Shown one piece after another: positions 1 through 13,020 of a stretch of 64,000 nt of DNA (its first letter is position 1; each line of letters starts with the position of its first letter). The position numbers and the translations under genes are program-made. This DNA is from Cryptomeria japonica (Eukaryota > Streptophyta > Pinopsida > Cupressales > Cupressaceae): NCBI RefSeq assembly GCF_030272615.1, contig NC_081409.1, positions 245,355,502 through 245,419,501 on the forward strand. The letters run 5' to 3'. The notes below the pieces were generated by a model, which searched no databases, was not told where the DNA came from, and was given only the letters and a program-made list of their open reading frames with translations.

Positions 1-1220
1 CTAATTCAAACCAATTAAAACAGAAATGTTTATGGCTTATATTATTAATGTCTTTTGTTTAAAGGTTTTCTTGATTTCCACAAATCATAACACAACCGGT
101 GGAGAATCAGACAATCAGTTTGATCAACCAGATTCGTGGCCCAACACAGATTAGCATATCGTCTTCCAAGAATAATCAGGATCCTTTCCATATTATCATC
201 GTTGTCACACATTTTGCAGATTAGAATAATATCGTTGAATTCTGTTAAGATCCATATTAAATTAAAATAACCTAGAATGAGAAAGTCTGATTATTGTGGC
301 ATTCTGAAACAAAAATATCCTGCTATCTTATAACAATGTCTTTCATACTGACAGATTCGATACATAGAAAACCTGCATGAAGACATATAAGTACAATGCT
401 TCAGATTATAAGACTGCATCTTAGCATCATTTGACATCAATGACAAATACTAATGCGAACACTTTCCAACTGCTTTTGATCCTAGCTGAAGGCTTTTCCT
501 CTAATTTATCTACTGGATATATACAGTTCTTGCCAAATGTGACATGTTACACAATTAAATAAAATTTAATGGGCTGTAGATTTCTAAATATCCTTTTTGA
601 ACTAAATGCCATGCCTCTTTATCTAATAGTGTTTTTTTGTATTATGAGTAATGCATTTGGATGGCGTAAGATGCCCCTGTTTGTGGATTTTATTCCTTTT
701 TCCCTCCCCAAATTGACTGGTTACCCCGCTATCATGCTAAGCCAGGGCCAGTGTCGAGCCTGCCCAGCCAAGCATGTTGGAAGATGTTGGTAAATGTCAG
801 CTGACAACTTCACACCCATACTCACTGTCTATAATCAACTGCAGTTCTGAATGGTGGTGACTGATGCTTGTGTACTTGTATTTCTGTATAATGAGCTGCA
901 ATACTTGGTATCTTTGGTTTCCATCAATTTTTGAGTTTTAACATATCACAGTCGTTGACCTAGAAGAGCATTTTAAGTTCCAGTGGACTTCTCATGGTTT
1001 GAAATTTTGTTTAATATTTTTATTTATTACTGTAAATTTATTTTTGCTTGTACAAAAAAATGATTCGGTTGTTTTTTGTGTTTGTCCATAATCTTTGGGA
1101 ACTGGTAGGAAGGCTTCTTAGCTCCACTTTGATGACAAAATATGTAGATTTTGATATGGAGGAGGTTCCGAGTATCATTTAGGGATATAATTTACTAAAA
1201 TTTTCTTACTCTTATTTCAG
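1..1220 (+). other. presumed intron of the host gene ending at 1721
   Basis: I see no convincing coding frame here; the only sizeable open frame (569-793) has no recognisable domain. The stretch is T-rich in its last 200 bases and ends in a pyrimidine-rich tract plus cag at 1211-1220, directly before the open frame at 1221. That is a normal plant 3' splice site. The inferred upstream exons lie outside the window. Confidence 0.5.
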
Positions 1221-1721
1221 GATTTGGAGCTTAAACAAAAGCTAGCTGAAGAAAAGTTAGCAGAGGAACTGGAGCAGGAAAGCCAATCATCATCTGAAGT
1301 AAGTTTACCAGGGATTTTTAAGAAACATGAGCAGGATGGAAAACTGAGTAGCTTCTCTAAGGTCTCAAGCAAGGAAAAGGAAGAAGCTTTGCAGGAACTT
1401 AAATCCAGGCTTGATAGATTAGAAAAGATTGTTAGGGAAATGGCTTACGTTGACGTAAGGAAAACTTCTAGTGCAGAACCTCTGACAAAGCAAGGGAAAC
1501 AACTGGGCAATGGAATGGTTACCTCGACTGATAAAGGCGATGAAAGAAATCTCAAAGAAGCATCCAAGAGCAAAGATGCTTTCCCTACTAATAATGCTGA
1601 AGCTAAAAGTGCTTCTCGTCAGCCTGATAAACATCCTCATTCAGGTGATGATTCTTCTGTATGCAGTATAGGCAACCAAGACAGTAAAAACAAAGCTCTG
1701 GCCTCAGAGCCAAACAAGTAG
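1221..1721 (+). CDS. terminal exon of an unidentified coiled-coil protein
   Basis: Open frame running from a splice acceptor (cag at 1218-1220) to a TAG at 1719-1721, about 166 codons. It begins in phase with GAT TTG GAG (DLELKQKLAEEKLAEEL), so no initiator Met is needed. The first 30 residues and residues about 50-75 (EALQELKSRLDRLEKIV) are charged, with heptad-like Leu spacing, and are probably coiled coil. The last 80 residues are Ser/Lys/Asp-rich and probably disordered. There is no transmembrane segment and no catalytic motif. Codon use looks genuine and there are no internal stops, unlike the retroelement frames elsewhere in the window. I do not recognise the family. It could be the C-terminal tail of a larger protein whose catalytic part lies upstream of the window. 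Confidence 0.7.
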   Translation, partial: DLELKQKLAEEKLAEELEQESQSSSEVSLPGIFKKHEQDGKLSSFSKVSSKEKEEALQELKSRLDRLEKIVREMAYVDVRKTSSAEPLTKQGKQLGNGMVTSTDKGDERNLKEASKSKDAFPTNNAEAKSASRQPDKHPHSGDDSSVCSIGNQDSKNKALASEPNK

Positions 1722-3660
1722 TTCCTCAGTGCCAGTAAGTTAATTGGAAAAATATGGCAGGCCTATAATCAACCCTTTCAGGCCACGAAACTCATTAGTT
1801 TTATCATTGCCAATTTTCTTCTAATGTAGCTTGCAAATGCTTTTATATATTCCTTATAAACCAAACAGTAGCTGGTTTACAATATCATGTAAATGGAATT
1901 GCAAAATTTCTTGAGGTTAAATATCTTGTATATTGTAATGGTTCATAATTTTGTACTGCAAGGAGAATTAGGATAATAATGTCAGCATTGATCCAACTTG
2001 CCTGTAAGGATTATCACGCCAGACTCCAGAGATTTTCTTTGCAATCTATAGATGTTTAGGAGTTGTCTGTATTGTAGGAAAGCTCCATATTTCATCATTG
2101 GGATTTGTCAAATGTTATCATATTTTGTTCACTGAAAGCTTAGCTGGAGAGGACGCATTCTTTTAATTTAGATTTGTACCAGTATTACAGTTTTCCAATG
2201 ATGTCTTTCATTTGTTCCTTGATACTGGTGATCTCCTCACTTGAGGAGTCTCTAGCTGTAATTTGTTATCAAGAACTTTTCCAATTGAGGAAAATGGGCA
2301 AAATCTGTGATTTGTCCAAACACAAAGCATTGATTGATGATGCAATACTGTAAGCATGTCAAATGAGTAACCAGCCGGTGGATGCACAGAGTACACAAGT
2401 GAAAGGTATGAATATGGAGATTTGGAAACATACAAACCCTATTAACGTACATAAGAATTATACAACAATGGTCCACTTCAAAATGTGGAAGTCAACTATC
2501 AAAGCTACCAAATTCAATGAGAAAATCTAAGCAGACTTTGCGTTACAATCTACCCAAATCCTATACAGAAGTTTTCTTCGTCCTCAAACTCCCAACTCCC
2601 AAAATTTGAATCCATTCTTGAAAGCCCATGAAGATATAACAGATTCCGCATGATGCATGGCCTTAATCAGCAAGTTGAACAGTTAGAATCCTTATTTCCA
2701 GTGTTGTTGATCTTGCATGTAACTGTCACTTAAAGAAATGAGTGTTGAGTAGCACTTATTTTACATGCAGAATGCATTAATATAAATTTTGGAAAAAGAG
2801 GATCTTGTGTCACTAGGTGAACTTCTGATCAATTTTGTCAGTTAGATGAAAAGAGTGAATGGATGGTGGGGTATTTTAGAATCACGTAACTGTGGATCCA
2901 TGAAAACACCAGCCTGAGACTTTTGCTCAAAAATCGTACTGAAGAATAAGTGGGCTTATATTAACTCTGACTTGAACTGCTCAAAATGTCTGCTTGTGGT
3001 GAGCAGGTTTTGGTTTGATGACTTGTGCAAAAGTTGAAACAGAGGTGGACTGCCCATAAACGTAAGGTAGTTTTGTGTGACAAGGAAAGATTGTGTGTGC
3101 ACATAATCAACAATCTGGCACCTTTGGAATTCATATTCAATCATTGCACGGTGTTGGGGACTTTATGCATGGGTTGTTTGGAAATTAAAGAATGGTTTGA
3201 AGGCTTGCATGACAGATAGAATTTACACAAAGACTTGTGCAATGATAAAAAGACATACGTCAAATTGCACAATAATGTTGAAGATTCCAGTGGTTGCACA
3301 GAAGACTTGTGGTAGCTTTTAGGTTTAATTCCATTTGTTTAGAGATTGCATAAAACACACAGAACAACTCAGTGTAATTTGCTTTGCACAAAAGAACAAA
3401 CTCCACAAAGTTGCAAGAGTTGTGCATTTCTTGTCACGATAGAATTGCCCCCAACAAACACACACTAACACAAAATATAAAAACATGCAACTGTGCTAAA
3501 CCAATCTTGTGTGTGAAACCAAAACTAGGAAACAAGGCAAGAAATATTTTTCAGTGATGCAAGATTGCCTAGCCTTGAGGATGTTCTTGCATTAGACACA
3601 CTGAGTAAATTGATTGTGAACATGGCACTCGCAATTGGGATTGTGTTGGTATTTTGGATA
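1722..3660 (+). other. 3' UTR and downstream flank of the host gene; no gene seen
   Basis: Non-coding A/T-rich sequence follows the stop codon. The first few hundred bases are probably 3' UTR, but I see no canonical polyadenylation hexamer that fixes its end. The rest to 3660 has no sustained frame in either strand. Confidence 0.4.
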
Positions 3661-4560
3661 TGTTGATATGGTTTTGTCATTGATGTCAACACCTATTAAC
3701 ACTTATCAACTTTGACACTTTGGAGAATTGGCAAATGTTCACCAGCAAGTGATTTTATGCACAATCACCGGTATCTGGTTCACCGACACTTGGAATGACA
3801 TGGAAAACACTTGGTTATGTTGAAGACATAGTTTGGACACTTTGTCTTGAAGATTTGTTCATTGGTATATTCGTGTTTGCATATTTGCTGTTACCGGCAA
3901 ATAGGTCCAAAATAAACACCGACATGCTTATCTATTCCAGATCAACACGACACGCTTTGGAGATGATTTATTATTGTTGTAAATGCATGAAGCCGACATG
4001 TTGTATTGGTTATTGCATCGGTTATTGATTTACTTGTAAATTGTTTTTATTGTAATATCTTTTAGAGCCGACCTACTAAAATTGGTCTTAGGTTATGGTA
4101 TATATGTAAAATCTTATTTGTAAGATCGATATGCGATTGAAAAATGGAATTATAAGAAGGTATATGTGAGAATAAACATAGCTATACACACAACATCATT
4201 TGAAGGTTGAAGGAAGGTTTTTGTAAAGGCAATCAGAACTAAACCGGTATTGAATCCAACATAAGAAGATGCTATTTTGAGCAGTACATCATTATTGGAT
4301 TTAACTATCCAATTGTAGTCAGTGTGACTTCTATTTGTGTTTGAGCAGTGAGCTCTAGGCGCTTGGCCTTTTTGCATGTGCAGACCCCATTTGTATACAC
4401 ATACTATCTGTAGTAGTATCATTTGATTGTGGGTAATGTTTCCCACCATGGTTTTTCCCCTTACATGGTTTCCACGTACAAATATTGGTGTTATGTATTG
4501 TGGATGTTATTGTCTTTCTGTTTTATGCATTAATCTTTACCGATACTGCAATTAACTGAT
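3661..4560 (+). repeat. Ty1-copia-like LTR remnant
   Basis: Starts TGTTGATATGG and contains the hallmark run near an LTR 3' end: a 'cccaccatggttttt' stretch, then 'ggtttccacgta' around 4440-4480. The same run occurs in the better LTR at about 18865-18910. Short 'accggt/taccggc' motifs and a 'gccgacct' block (about 4065) are also shared with that LTR. I see no primer-binding site after it and no partner LTR, so it is a solo or truncated LTR. Boundaries are approximate. Confidence 0.45.
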
Positions 4561-7101
4561 AAACTGTCTTCAGGACCTAATAGATTGCACAAAAGATTGA
4601 TTTGGCCACTGAAGTTGGCTTACTCCTATTTCGAAAATCAATGAATTCTCTTTTCAGGTCTACTACCCTTCCACTAAGTAAGATATTCTTTTTGTTTCCT
4701 ATGTTGGTTTTCTTACTAGAGTGAGTCCAGAATGGGCACAATTTCTTATTTCTAAGTTTTAGGCATTTGCTTTCTCTAATTTGGCACTTTTTGTGGTAAA
4801 CCATGATTGCCAGTTGATATATGTTGTGAACTTTTTTCACACATCACCCCATTGCAAATAAGGACCCCCCTTGTTTTCTTGCTTATGTGTCTTGTTGTTC
4901 TAGGGTTTTGTTAGTTTGGCAGTAATTTTAATCTCCAAAGCATTTTGCTTTTGTGTTTGCATATTGAGCTAGCTAAGGTAAGGTCATCAAGATTGCCAGG
5001 TAAGATCAAGAGCATAATATTGATAATTTTGTCAAATATTGTCAATATTATCCGTCATTTTGCTAAAGGTTGTCAAAATTTTCTTCATGTAGCAGAGCTG
5101 TCAGGAAGAAGTCAAGGTGAGCGAATTAGGAAATTTCCTTCTAGGGTTTGATTTTTGGAAAATAATGATTTTGAAAGAAATAAAAATTTCCTTGTAAAAT
5201 TGAATCTCTCTTGTGCACTTTAACCTCGAGCAATTTTTTGGAATGAAAATTAAGCTTACATAATTTTGAGCCTTAGCAATTATAGGGGACAATTTTGAGA
5301 AGCTAAGCTTGATAGAAATATTGAAATCCTTGATTGAGTAGCTAAAACAAGGAAACTGGCAAAAATCAACCTCCATACACATGCAAAGGGGGTGTGCATT
5401 TACCTCCCCAAACAAGGAAGTCAATCAACCTCAAGAATGAAAGATAGCAAGTATAAATGATCGATCAACTTTCAAGATCAAGGAAGAGGAAAGTTTACCT
5501 CTACAAACATGGATGTGGAACAAACTTCACAATCAAGGAAATAAGGTGCGAATTTACCCTTCAAAACATGGAAACTTTTACAAGGAACAAAACAACACTC
5601 AACGATTTGCCAACCTCAACAAAATGGAACCCTTACATAGAGCGCACCATTTTGCACAACCATTTAAAGTATAATCGCTTAAGGAAAAAGGTCAACATAA
5701 CAAGGTAAAGCATAGGGTGTGAATCAAGCTCCCTAAACAAGCAAGTACAATTCAAATTCTAAAAAGCATGGGAATCACTTTGTAGAAATTAAGCCTATAA
5801 AACATGGAAGAGGGGTGTGCAAAAACCTAAGCATATAAAAAGTAAAATCAACCTCCCAAAGAAAATCACCTTGTGCTAAAAAATAGCCTTCTACAAAGAG
5901 GAAGGAGGTGCAAATCAAGCCTCACAAATATGGAAGAAGAAAACAAATCAACCCCTTGAATAAAGTATTGAATTACAAAGCCCATGGACAAGGCTGACTT
6001 TGCAAGATGAGAGGGTGCAAATTTCAAGTAAAAAACAAAAAACAAGAAGATGAAAAGATGAAAGTTAAGCCTCACAAACCGTGAGGGAAGCAAATTGATC
6101 CTCTTAAATCAAGAAGCAAAATAAGAAGGTGAAATCGAATTAGGAAAAAGATGCAAATCAACTTCCACGAACGTGGAAAGGAAGCAAATCGATCCTCTTA
6201 AATCAAGAAGCGAAACAAGAAGGTGAGATCAAATCAATGAAGGGTTGCGAATTAACCCCCACAAACGTGGAAGATGATGCTAATTGACCCTTTCAAACAT
6301 AGAATCAAATGCCTTCAAATAAGAGGAAATGACCGATTTGATAAGCAAAACAAGGGAGGTGAATTTTAAATTTAATTGCAAATGGGAAATGTATTTTTTT
6401 TAAGATAAGAAATTGGCCTTTCAGGGAAAATAGGGAGGAGTGAATTTTAAAAGCAACAAATGTTTTCTCTTGAGCAAGGTGAAGTTGGCTGGAAGCAATA
6501 AAAGAGGGTGCGATTTTGACAAGCAAAATAAAAATGTTATTTAACAAAGCCAAGTCTGAGCTCATTTGCAAATGAAAGAGTACGACTATTGAAGACAATG
6601 TCCATAAGATGGAGGAAGGGGAACACATTATTTTAAAATAAATTCAAAACTAGTCTTCCAAATTCACATCAAGGAGGAATTAACACAACAATTTCGCTTT
6701 AAAGAAAATTGTTTCAGGGTCGCTCCAAGAAAATATTGCAAATTCGTATCGAAGAAGGAAAATACAATAAGATTGCTCAGCCAACAACAAAATCAAAGTT
6801 TGATCAGTCTTTCAAGCATTCCAAATTGATAAGGCAAAGTTGGAAGGAAAATCGGATAAGGATAGAAAGGAAGAAGGTTGGTTGTGAGATCGAAGTCTAA
6901 TCGTCTCTTATTGAAGTTTACAAGATTATAATGCATATTGTATTCCTAGGGTTGTCTTTCAAAACGTTCATTTTGATTTCAAAGGGTTAAATTTAAGATT
7001 TATGAGCAAAAATCAAAACTTAAAACAATTCTGGAATAAATAACTTAGAAGCATTTTCTTAAGCATTTTTTGTTTCCAAATCAATATTCTGACTTCAAGC
7101 T
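4561..7101 (+). other. leader-like region with degenerate purine-rich repeats; no gene
   Basis: Between about 5340 and 6300 a loose phrase recurs many times: 'aggtgcaaatcaacc', then 'cacaaacatggaag'. The clearest pair is a direct repeat at about 6088-6140 and 6182-6234 (period 94, a few mismatches). Frames are short and stop-rich. Its position just upstream of the decayed ORFs at 7102-10160 suggests the untranslated leader of that element. This is inference. Confidence 0.35.
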
Positions 7102-9170
7102 TTGTACAAGAACATGTCAAGAGGAGGTACAAGGAAATATCAAATCAGGACTACGCTTAAAGGTTTCTTCCCAGAATCTCAAATGTCATTGAGATGCAAG
7201 AAAGTTGGAGACACCAACTTGGAGCAATTGGATCCAGTCAGGCTAAAAAAGAGGGTGTTTGGTACCCAGGATCAAATGTCGTCCACTTTAGCAAACAACA
7301 TGGTCAAGAACGAGAATTTATCAAGCTACTGGTTTTCAACCAGTAGTCCAATGCAATGAGTTAATGGTTGAATGTGCAAGGCATTACAATCTCCAAGCAA
7401 GATCAATAGTGGCATCTAATGGAATGGTTTTTTCATACCTTTTAGCAGATGCAGTTCGAGAGACATTTGGCATTCCTCATTATGATGAGATGGTAAATAT
7501 GACTTAGCTAGAATAATGAGCATTTTTTGAGAAAGCATGGAGAAGATGTATGAATCTCATTACTTCGGATTGGATGAGTAGACCGAAGAGACCACAATCC
7601 AAGTGCACCGATTTCAACGAGTACAGTGATATGGTGTTCATGCTAATCAGAATCATGGGAAGCCCATAAGGACCAATATTTTAAACATGGATGTTTTGTT
7701 GTGTAGAAGAGATCTCTCTAGGTTTGAAGATGAGAAACTAGGCTAAGCTGATTAATAGCAACCTAGACATATAGTTGAGAGATTTGGAAAGAACAAGAAC
7801 GTTGTACACGAGTTCTTATGTGGTATACACATTGGCTAGGCACCTAAAGTATAAGGGATTGATATGCAAGGATGAAGTGGGATTTAAGAAAGGACAACTC
7901 AAAGTACATGATTGCTATGTCCAACTACAACTACATGAGAAGCAACACTATAGAGGAGTCAATGATGCATTCTCAATGTATCTCACTCGTCTACTACAAG
8001 GAGGGACAAACAAAAGATTGTTGAAGGGAGCTATGGTAGTGGTTAAGTACAGGTCATGGTTCATCTAGCTTCCCACTTTCTCATACATAAGAATTCAAGA
8101 GTGTTCATACCATCCATATAGGCTTTTGTGATACCCAATCGATAAGATTATGCTAGTTGAGGTAGTGAGGCAACTATCCATGTTTGATTTCATTCAAAAG
8201 GTGCATAGGCCTAGGGCATCATTTCTTATTTCAATCGACAAGATGGTGGAGACATGTTATTTAGCTCAAGTTGATGAGACAACTAACATGGAGTTGGAAT
8301 TCTATTAGCTTGATACATACAAGAAAATATCATGCTTTGATCATCATCATAAGATGCACACCATTGCAAGAAAGAGGTACAAACATAGAGTTGTCATAGA
8401 AGATTATTGGGCAAACCTCATCGATGAGTTCACAGTTAGAAGGAAGATGTGGTTCAAGATGTCAACTGACTTCTTCAAAAGATGTAGTACTTTTCCAATT
8501 CTAGATCAAATAAAGGATAATAGAGAACATGTGTTGCCCCAATATGGGCAAGGAAAAGACAAACCTATCTTGGCAACAAGCTGGTCACAACCCGAGCTTA
8601 TGGTCATAAACACATTGATGAAGGATGTGCTAGATAATTCAAGGTGGTGGATTGATCAACAAATCAACAATTTGAGAAATCAAGGGGTATCGCTTACTTA
8701 TGACAAGATGGATGAAGAAGATTCTTGTGTTGAGGAAGATGAGGCAATGGAAAGCAATGAAATGAATAGTGAGGGAGAGGTTCAAGTCTCTAGAAAAAGA
8801 AAGAATACAATTGAGAATCCTCAACGTGGGAGAGATGCAAGAAAGGAAGTTGCTAGTGCGGAATCTCGACGAAAGAAATCAAGAACAAACACTACCCCAT
8901 TGGTTAGAAGAGAACAACTCGGGAGGTGAACATGGAATAGAGCAACAAACTCTCTCTCAAGATCATACATCACCAATTAGAATAATCCTGAAGGAGAAGA
9001 AACACTTAAGTTAGAAGATTTGGGAAATCCAAACCTAAATACAAGTGAAGAGCAAGGTGAAGTCATCATTTTGGCCTTGAAAGGAATCAATGGGGATAAT
9101 TGGTTGGAAGATGGGATGGAGTTGTCTATAGTTCTTGATTGGCTAAAACAGTGAATTAGTAAAAGGGCAA
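7102..9170 (+). pseudogene. decayed retroelement-like ORF of unknown family
   Basis: A long coding remnant. It is open from about 7114 (MSRGGTRKYQIR), changes frame near 7330, then reads through several in-frame stops (for example TAG at 8066-8068) to 8929 and beyond. The segments 7775-8068 and 8354-8929 are in the same frame. Recognisable protein-like stretches are 'CNELMVECARHYNL', 'GMVFSYLLADAVRETFGIP' and 'EDYWANLIDEF'. The last 70 residues before 8929 are acidic then basic (RKRK, RRKKSR), a disordered and possibly nuclear-targeting tail. No RT, protease, integrase or transposase motif is visible. I infer a plant retroelement accessory ORF from its context, between a leader-like region and an LTR-like region. 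It is similar only in layout (globular part then charged tail) to ORF3 of the LINEs in this window. Confidence 0.4.
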
Positions 9171-9194
9171 ATTAGGAAGTACAACCCATCGAGG

Positions 9195-10160
9195 ATATAA
9201 ATGATTTTTTTTGCAAGAATTGATAAAGCTAAAGATCAAAAGAAGGCAAAGTTCTCTCACATCTTAAGAGACAACTTAGGATCACACATGCTACAAGTGG
9301 TAGTCCCCATGGTTGTTCAGCCACGAGAGGAGATTACTCACATGGATTATTAGGTTAAAATGCTTGATCTTGGACCGACAATAGAAGAACAAGAATTCCA
9401 AGAATTGAAGGACACTATCATGACAATTTGGTAGAGACTCCATGGAAGAGAAGAAAAGAAAGATAAATTGGAAGCATCAAATATGGGATTGAAGGAATTC
9501 ATACAATGGTTGACAAAACCAGTGAGACAAGAGGATGAAACATTTGTCCCACCTCCTTCCAATCCATAGGAGTCATTTGAAATCCTAGAGGCAATGCAAA
9601 ATTCAAATCAAGAGATGAGAAAGTGGATAGAGAACATCAAGGCAAGTGGAAAAGTTTCTACAAGGTTTGGTACAAAGGTATGATGAGATAGGATTGTTCA
9701 AAGAGAGAATCCAAAGTATGGAAAACTACTGGGATGATTTTCTAATGGCACAAGACACATGACAATTGTTCATCTCAGGGTATTGAGAGGCATTCCTATG
9801 CAGACATTGCTACGTGAAGGTGTAATTGAAGAAGAAAATATCTATGAATTCCATTGTTGGTATAGTTCCTTAATGATGACAAAGGCAACACATGATAGAG
9901 TGAAAGGAGAATGTGAAAAGATAGAAGAATCCATCAAGGGGATTCAATCAAAGATCCTTGTGTCTTTGGAAGAATTGTTGGAAAAAGAAATGTGTGAAGA
10001 AGATGGTTTGAATTTGAAAGAATTGAAAGAGAAAGTGAAGGCCATTTATTTCTAGGGGTTGGAGACTACCCAGGAAAGCCAACTAAATGAGATCCTTTCA
10101 ACTCATGATCTTCATGAAGCACCTTCAGAAGAGGCAGGCGAAGTGGAAGAATACTTTTGA
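9195..10160 (+). pseudogene. decayed coiled-coil ORF of the same element
   Basis: Protein-like segments in mixed frames follow the ORF at 7102-9170. They include 'DKAKDQKKAKFSHILRD' (about 9220-9275), a Lys/Glu-rich stretch near 9440, and the open frame 9759-10055, whose second half (KGECEKIEESIKGIQSK and onward) is a strongly charged predicted coiled coil. Several stops and at least one frameshift interrupt it. Glu-rich wording continues to about 10160. There is no catalytic motif. It is probably the C-terminal part of the preceding ORF or a second accessory ORF. Function unknown. Confidence 0.35.
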
Positions 10161-10329
10161 AGCATGCACCGATTAGTTGGATGTGATAGACTTGCAACTT
10201 GATGCTTTGCCAAGTGTCACCATATATGAGCTCGAATTGGTCATGATTAGGTTCATTGCATTTGGAACTGAGGAAATAGATAAGGGAAACCAGATTCTAG
10301 AAGATAGTTTGTTAGATGATTAGTTATCA

Positions 10330-11689
10330 TCTAATTTTTTCATTGGTACTTGCTCCTCGTGATTCATGATGAGGAAGATATTCTATTTTGATTGCATAAT
10401 GTTTAATAATTTTTCTATAAACCCTAATTAGGGCTTAGGTAGTTTGATCTTGACCATTGATTTTGGATCAATCTTGGTTCTTCATTTGTAATAATAGCTC
10501 TATATAAGCTAGCTTATTTCATTTGTCCCTCAACTTCGATCACTACTCACCCATTGATATGCATCATATTGATGGTATCTATGATATTGGTGGTGATTTG
10601 AACCTCATTAGCTTACGCACTAGCTTTGTGGAGTTGTTCTTGGTATGTCAAAGCAACTTGTAGTATAGTCTGACCAAGTCATTCACTACACCTCACATTC
10701 CTAGCTTTAATTTAGCATTCCTTAAACCTTTTAATCCTTTTGCCTTTTTTTCTAAGCCTCATTGCATATCATTCCAATATATAAATTAGACTCATAGAGC
10801 ATTCCTTGCGTTTGAGTGATTATCTCCTAAGAACAACTTCGTAAGTCACCTTGGATTACTAGCAATCACATCAACCATTGAAGTTATCAACATGCCAATA
10901 TATGGTAATAGAAACCTTGGAGTCACCTTGTATGATGACATAGCTTAGCATTCGACATGATTTTATTCAAGAGAGGATAAAATAGGTGGTATTTTATTTT
11001 GTGTATGAAGTACATTAAAAACACATTAGCAATGTCATACAATATTTTTCAAAATCTATGCAACACTCGATATGGAGCTATCTACTTAGGCTTTGATTTG
11101 TTATAAGTTCCCTTAGGAAGGGTCTCATGAAGTTGTTACAAGAATCATTTTTTGGAGTAGGGGGTCGTATGAGAAGAATAATTTTTTTTCTCAAGATAAT
11201 TTAAAATCTTATGTAGAAAAGGAGGAGCCCCTAGTCTTTAGATTTTAGATTTAAGGGGTTGTTTTGGAGGTGGGGTTGAAAGTTACCCCCACCCGTTTCC
11301 TAAAAAGTAATTATAATTTTTAAATTCCTACCAATAATTTTTTATTTATAATTGTATAATTGTAGATAAAACATTCCTTGTCGCCAAAAAAAATCATGAG
11401 ATCACTAATTGAATTTTTGGAGCTTGTAGTTTAATGCTTGCCCATTATTACAAAATCCATGGAATCCTCACTCATAAAAAATCTTATAAATTCTCAGCAA
11501 TGTTTTCACTAAGGTATTTTAGGAAGCTCCCTCCATGCTACTGCAGCCTTAAAGAGCCTTTGTTTCCTTGGATGCATGATGAAAAACTCTCCTTTTGAGT
11601 AAACTTGTATTGTGTGTTGCTCTCTAATTGCATCATGACTTAGGCATGAACCTTCTCGCATGTGTGAAATCCTTATCTTCTTCACTTTT
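10330..11689 (+). other. LTR-like promoter region and flank; no gene
   Basis: A palindromic-looking 'aaaccctaattaggg' (about 10421-10435) and a TATA box (tatataag, 10501-10508) resemble the promoter part of a plant LTR. It sits right after the decayed ORFs, so it may be that element's 3' LTR. No second copy is visible to confirm this. From about 10900 to 11689 I see only A/T-rich unique-looking sequence. Confidence 0.3.
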
Positions 11690-13020
11690 CACCTTCTCCC
11701 TTATACAAATTAGTTACACTTTATGAAGATGTTCCATTCACCACTTAGAATCATATCTTTTCTATAGATCTATTCACTAAACACTTTAAACTTTGCTTGT
11801 GCCAAGATGAAGTCCCTCTATGTAGGTCTTCAACCCTATCAAACATTAAAGCAAGTTGTTGTGATTTTTATTGACAACCATTGTCTATTCATTCATTTGC
11901 AAATGATATGCACAATTGTAATTAAGTTGTGTGCCTAATTTCTTTAATAGAGTGCAAAAAATAGCCAAGAAACTTGGTATGATATCTCTATCTTAAATAA
12001 AGCTTTGAGACAACCCATGCAACAACACTATCTTGTTGAAAAACAAATTCACAATCTTTGATGCACCATTCATCTTCTACTGAGAAATGAAGTGCACCAC
12101 CTTAGAAAATGTTGACAACTCTTTTTTTATGGGACAATGTAACATCAAAATCTGATAATAATTCCTCTCAGTGTTTACATTTGGTGTGTGCAATGGCTTA
12201 TACAATCCAGTGATCAATGCCTCTCCCTTCACAACCTAACTTTATTCTCATCAGTAAACAAATTTGTACAAATCTTCATGTAAGTTAGGGTAGTAGTACT
12301 TCTTGTCCAACATGGCACATGTGTTATTTTTACTGAAGTGGTATTTGAAAATCCATCAACTACCACACAGAATGAATCATTACTTCTTTCTGTGTGGGAC
12401 AATACAATGATTAAATCCATTAATAATTTCTCTCAAGGTTTGTCTGACACGTGCAATGGCTTATACAATCAAGTGTTAACAACACTTCCGTTTCTACCTA
12501 ACATGTTTGACACTAAACAAATTTGTGTGCCACATTATGCAAGACAAGATAGTAGTGCATCTCCTCAACATGACATGTGTTATCTGTACCAAAGTGGCCT
12601 TTGAGTCTACCATTAAAATTCATAAATGAGGTTCAACCTCATAGAACTCCATGTGATAGATAACTACTATTCTTGAACATGCACCCCTCTTATATGAAGT
12701 AGTCTTCAAATGGGCCTATGGCTCCAACCCCATGGTTACATGCATGTTCTCCATACATATTCAAGATTTATTGCATATAAATCGTTTAAAATATCCATGC
12801 TTACTAACTCAATAGTCATCATGGACAATAGCACTTCCCTCCTACTCAAGGCATTTGCAACCTTGTTGGATTGGATAGCTCAATGCTTCAAGTTAGAAAG
12901 TAACATTGTAGACATTCTAATTATTTCATGTGTGTCTAGTTTAAATTCACCTTCTTGTTGATGAACTTCAATGCTTAATAGTTCATACACAACAAGAATT
13001 CATTGGGCGACAAGTAGTGC
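11690..13020 (-). pseudogene. Ty3-gypsy RNase H end and integrase remnant
   Basis: Minus-strand translation gives the end of a gypsy RNase H (ALKFINKKVNLN followed by THMK, about 12980-12930), then integrase pieces: GLYKPL near 12190 and near 12450, MDLIIVLSHTERSNDSF then VVVDGFSN (12420-12330; the Asp of MDLI is the expected first catalytic acid) and IVLLHGLSQSF then DRD (about 12010-11960). Many stops and frameshifts make it inactive. A stretch of about 200 bases covering the integrase start is present twice (about 12120-12310 and 12385-12580), a diverged local duplication. It continues the element whose gag lies at 13715-15034. Confidence 0.7.

Noticed and set aside
569-793. 74-codon ORF before the host exon
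   Set aside because: Lies in a presumed intron, hydrophobic and Cys-rich by chance, no motif and no splice signals tying it to the gene.
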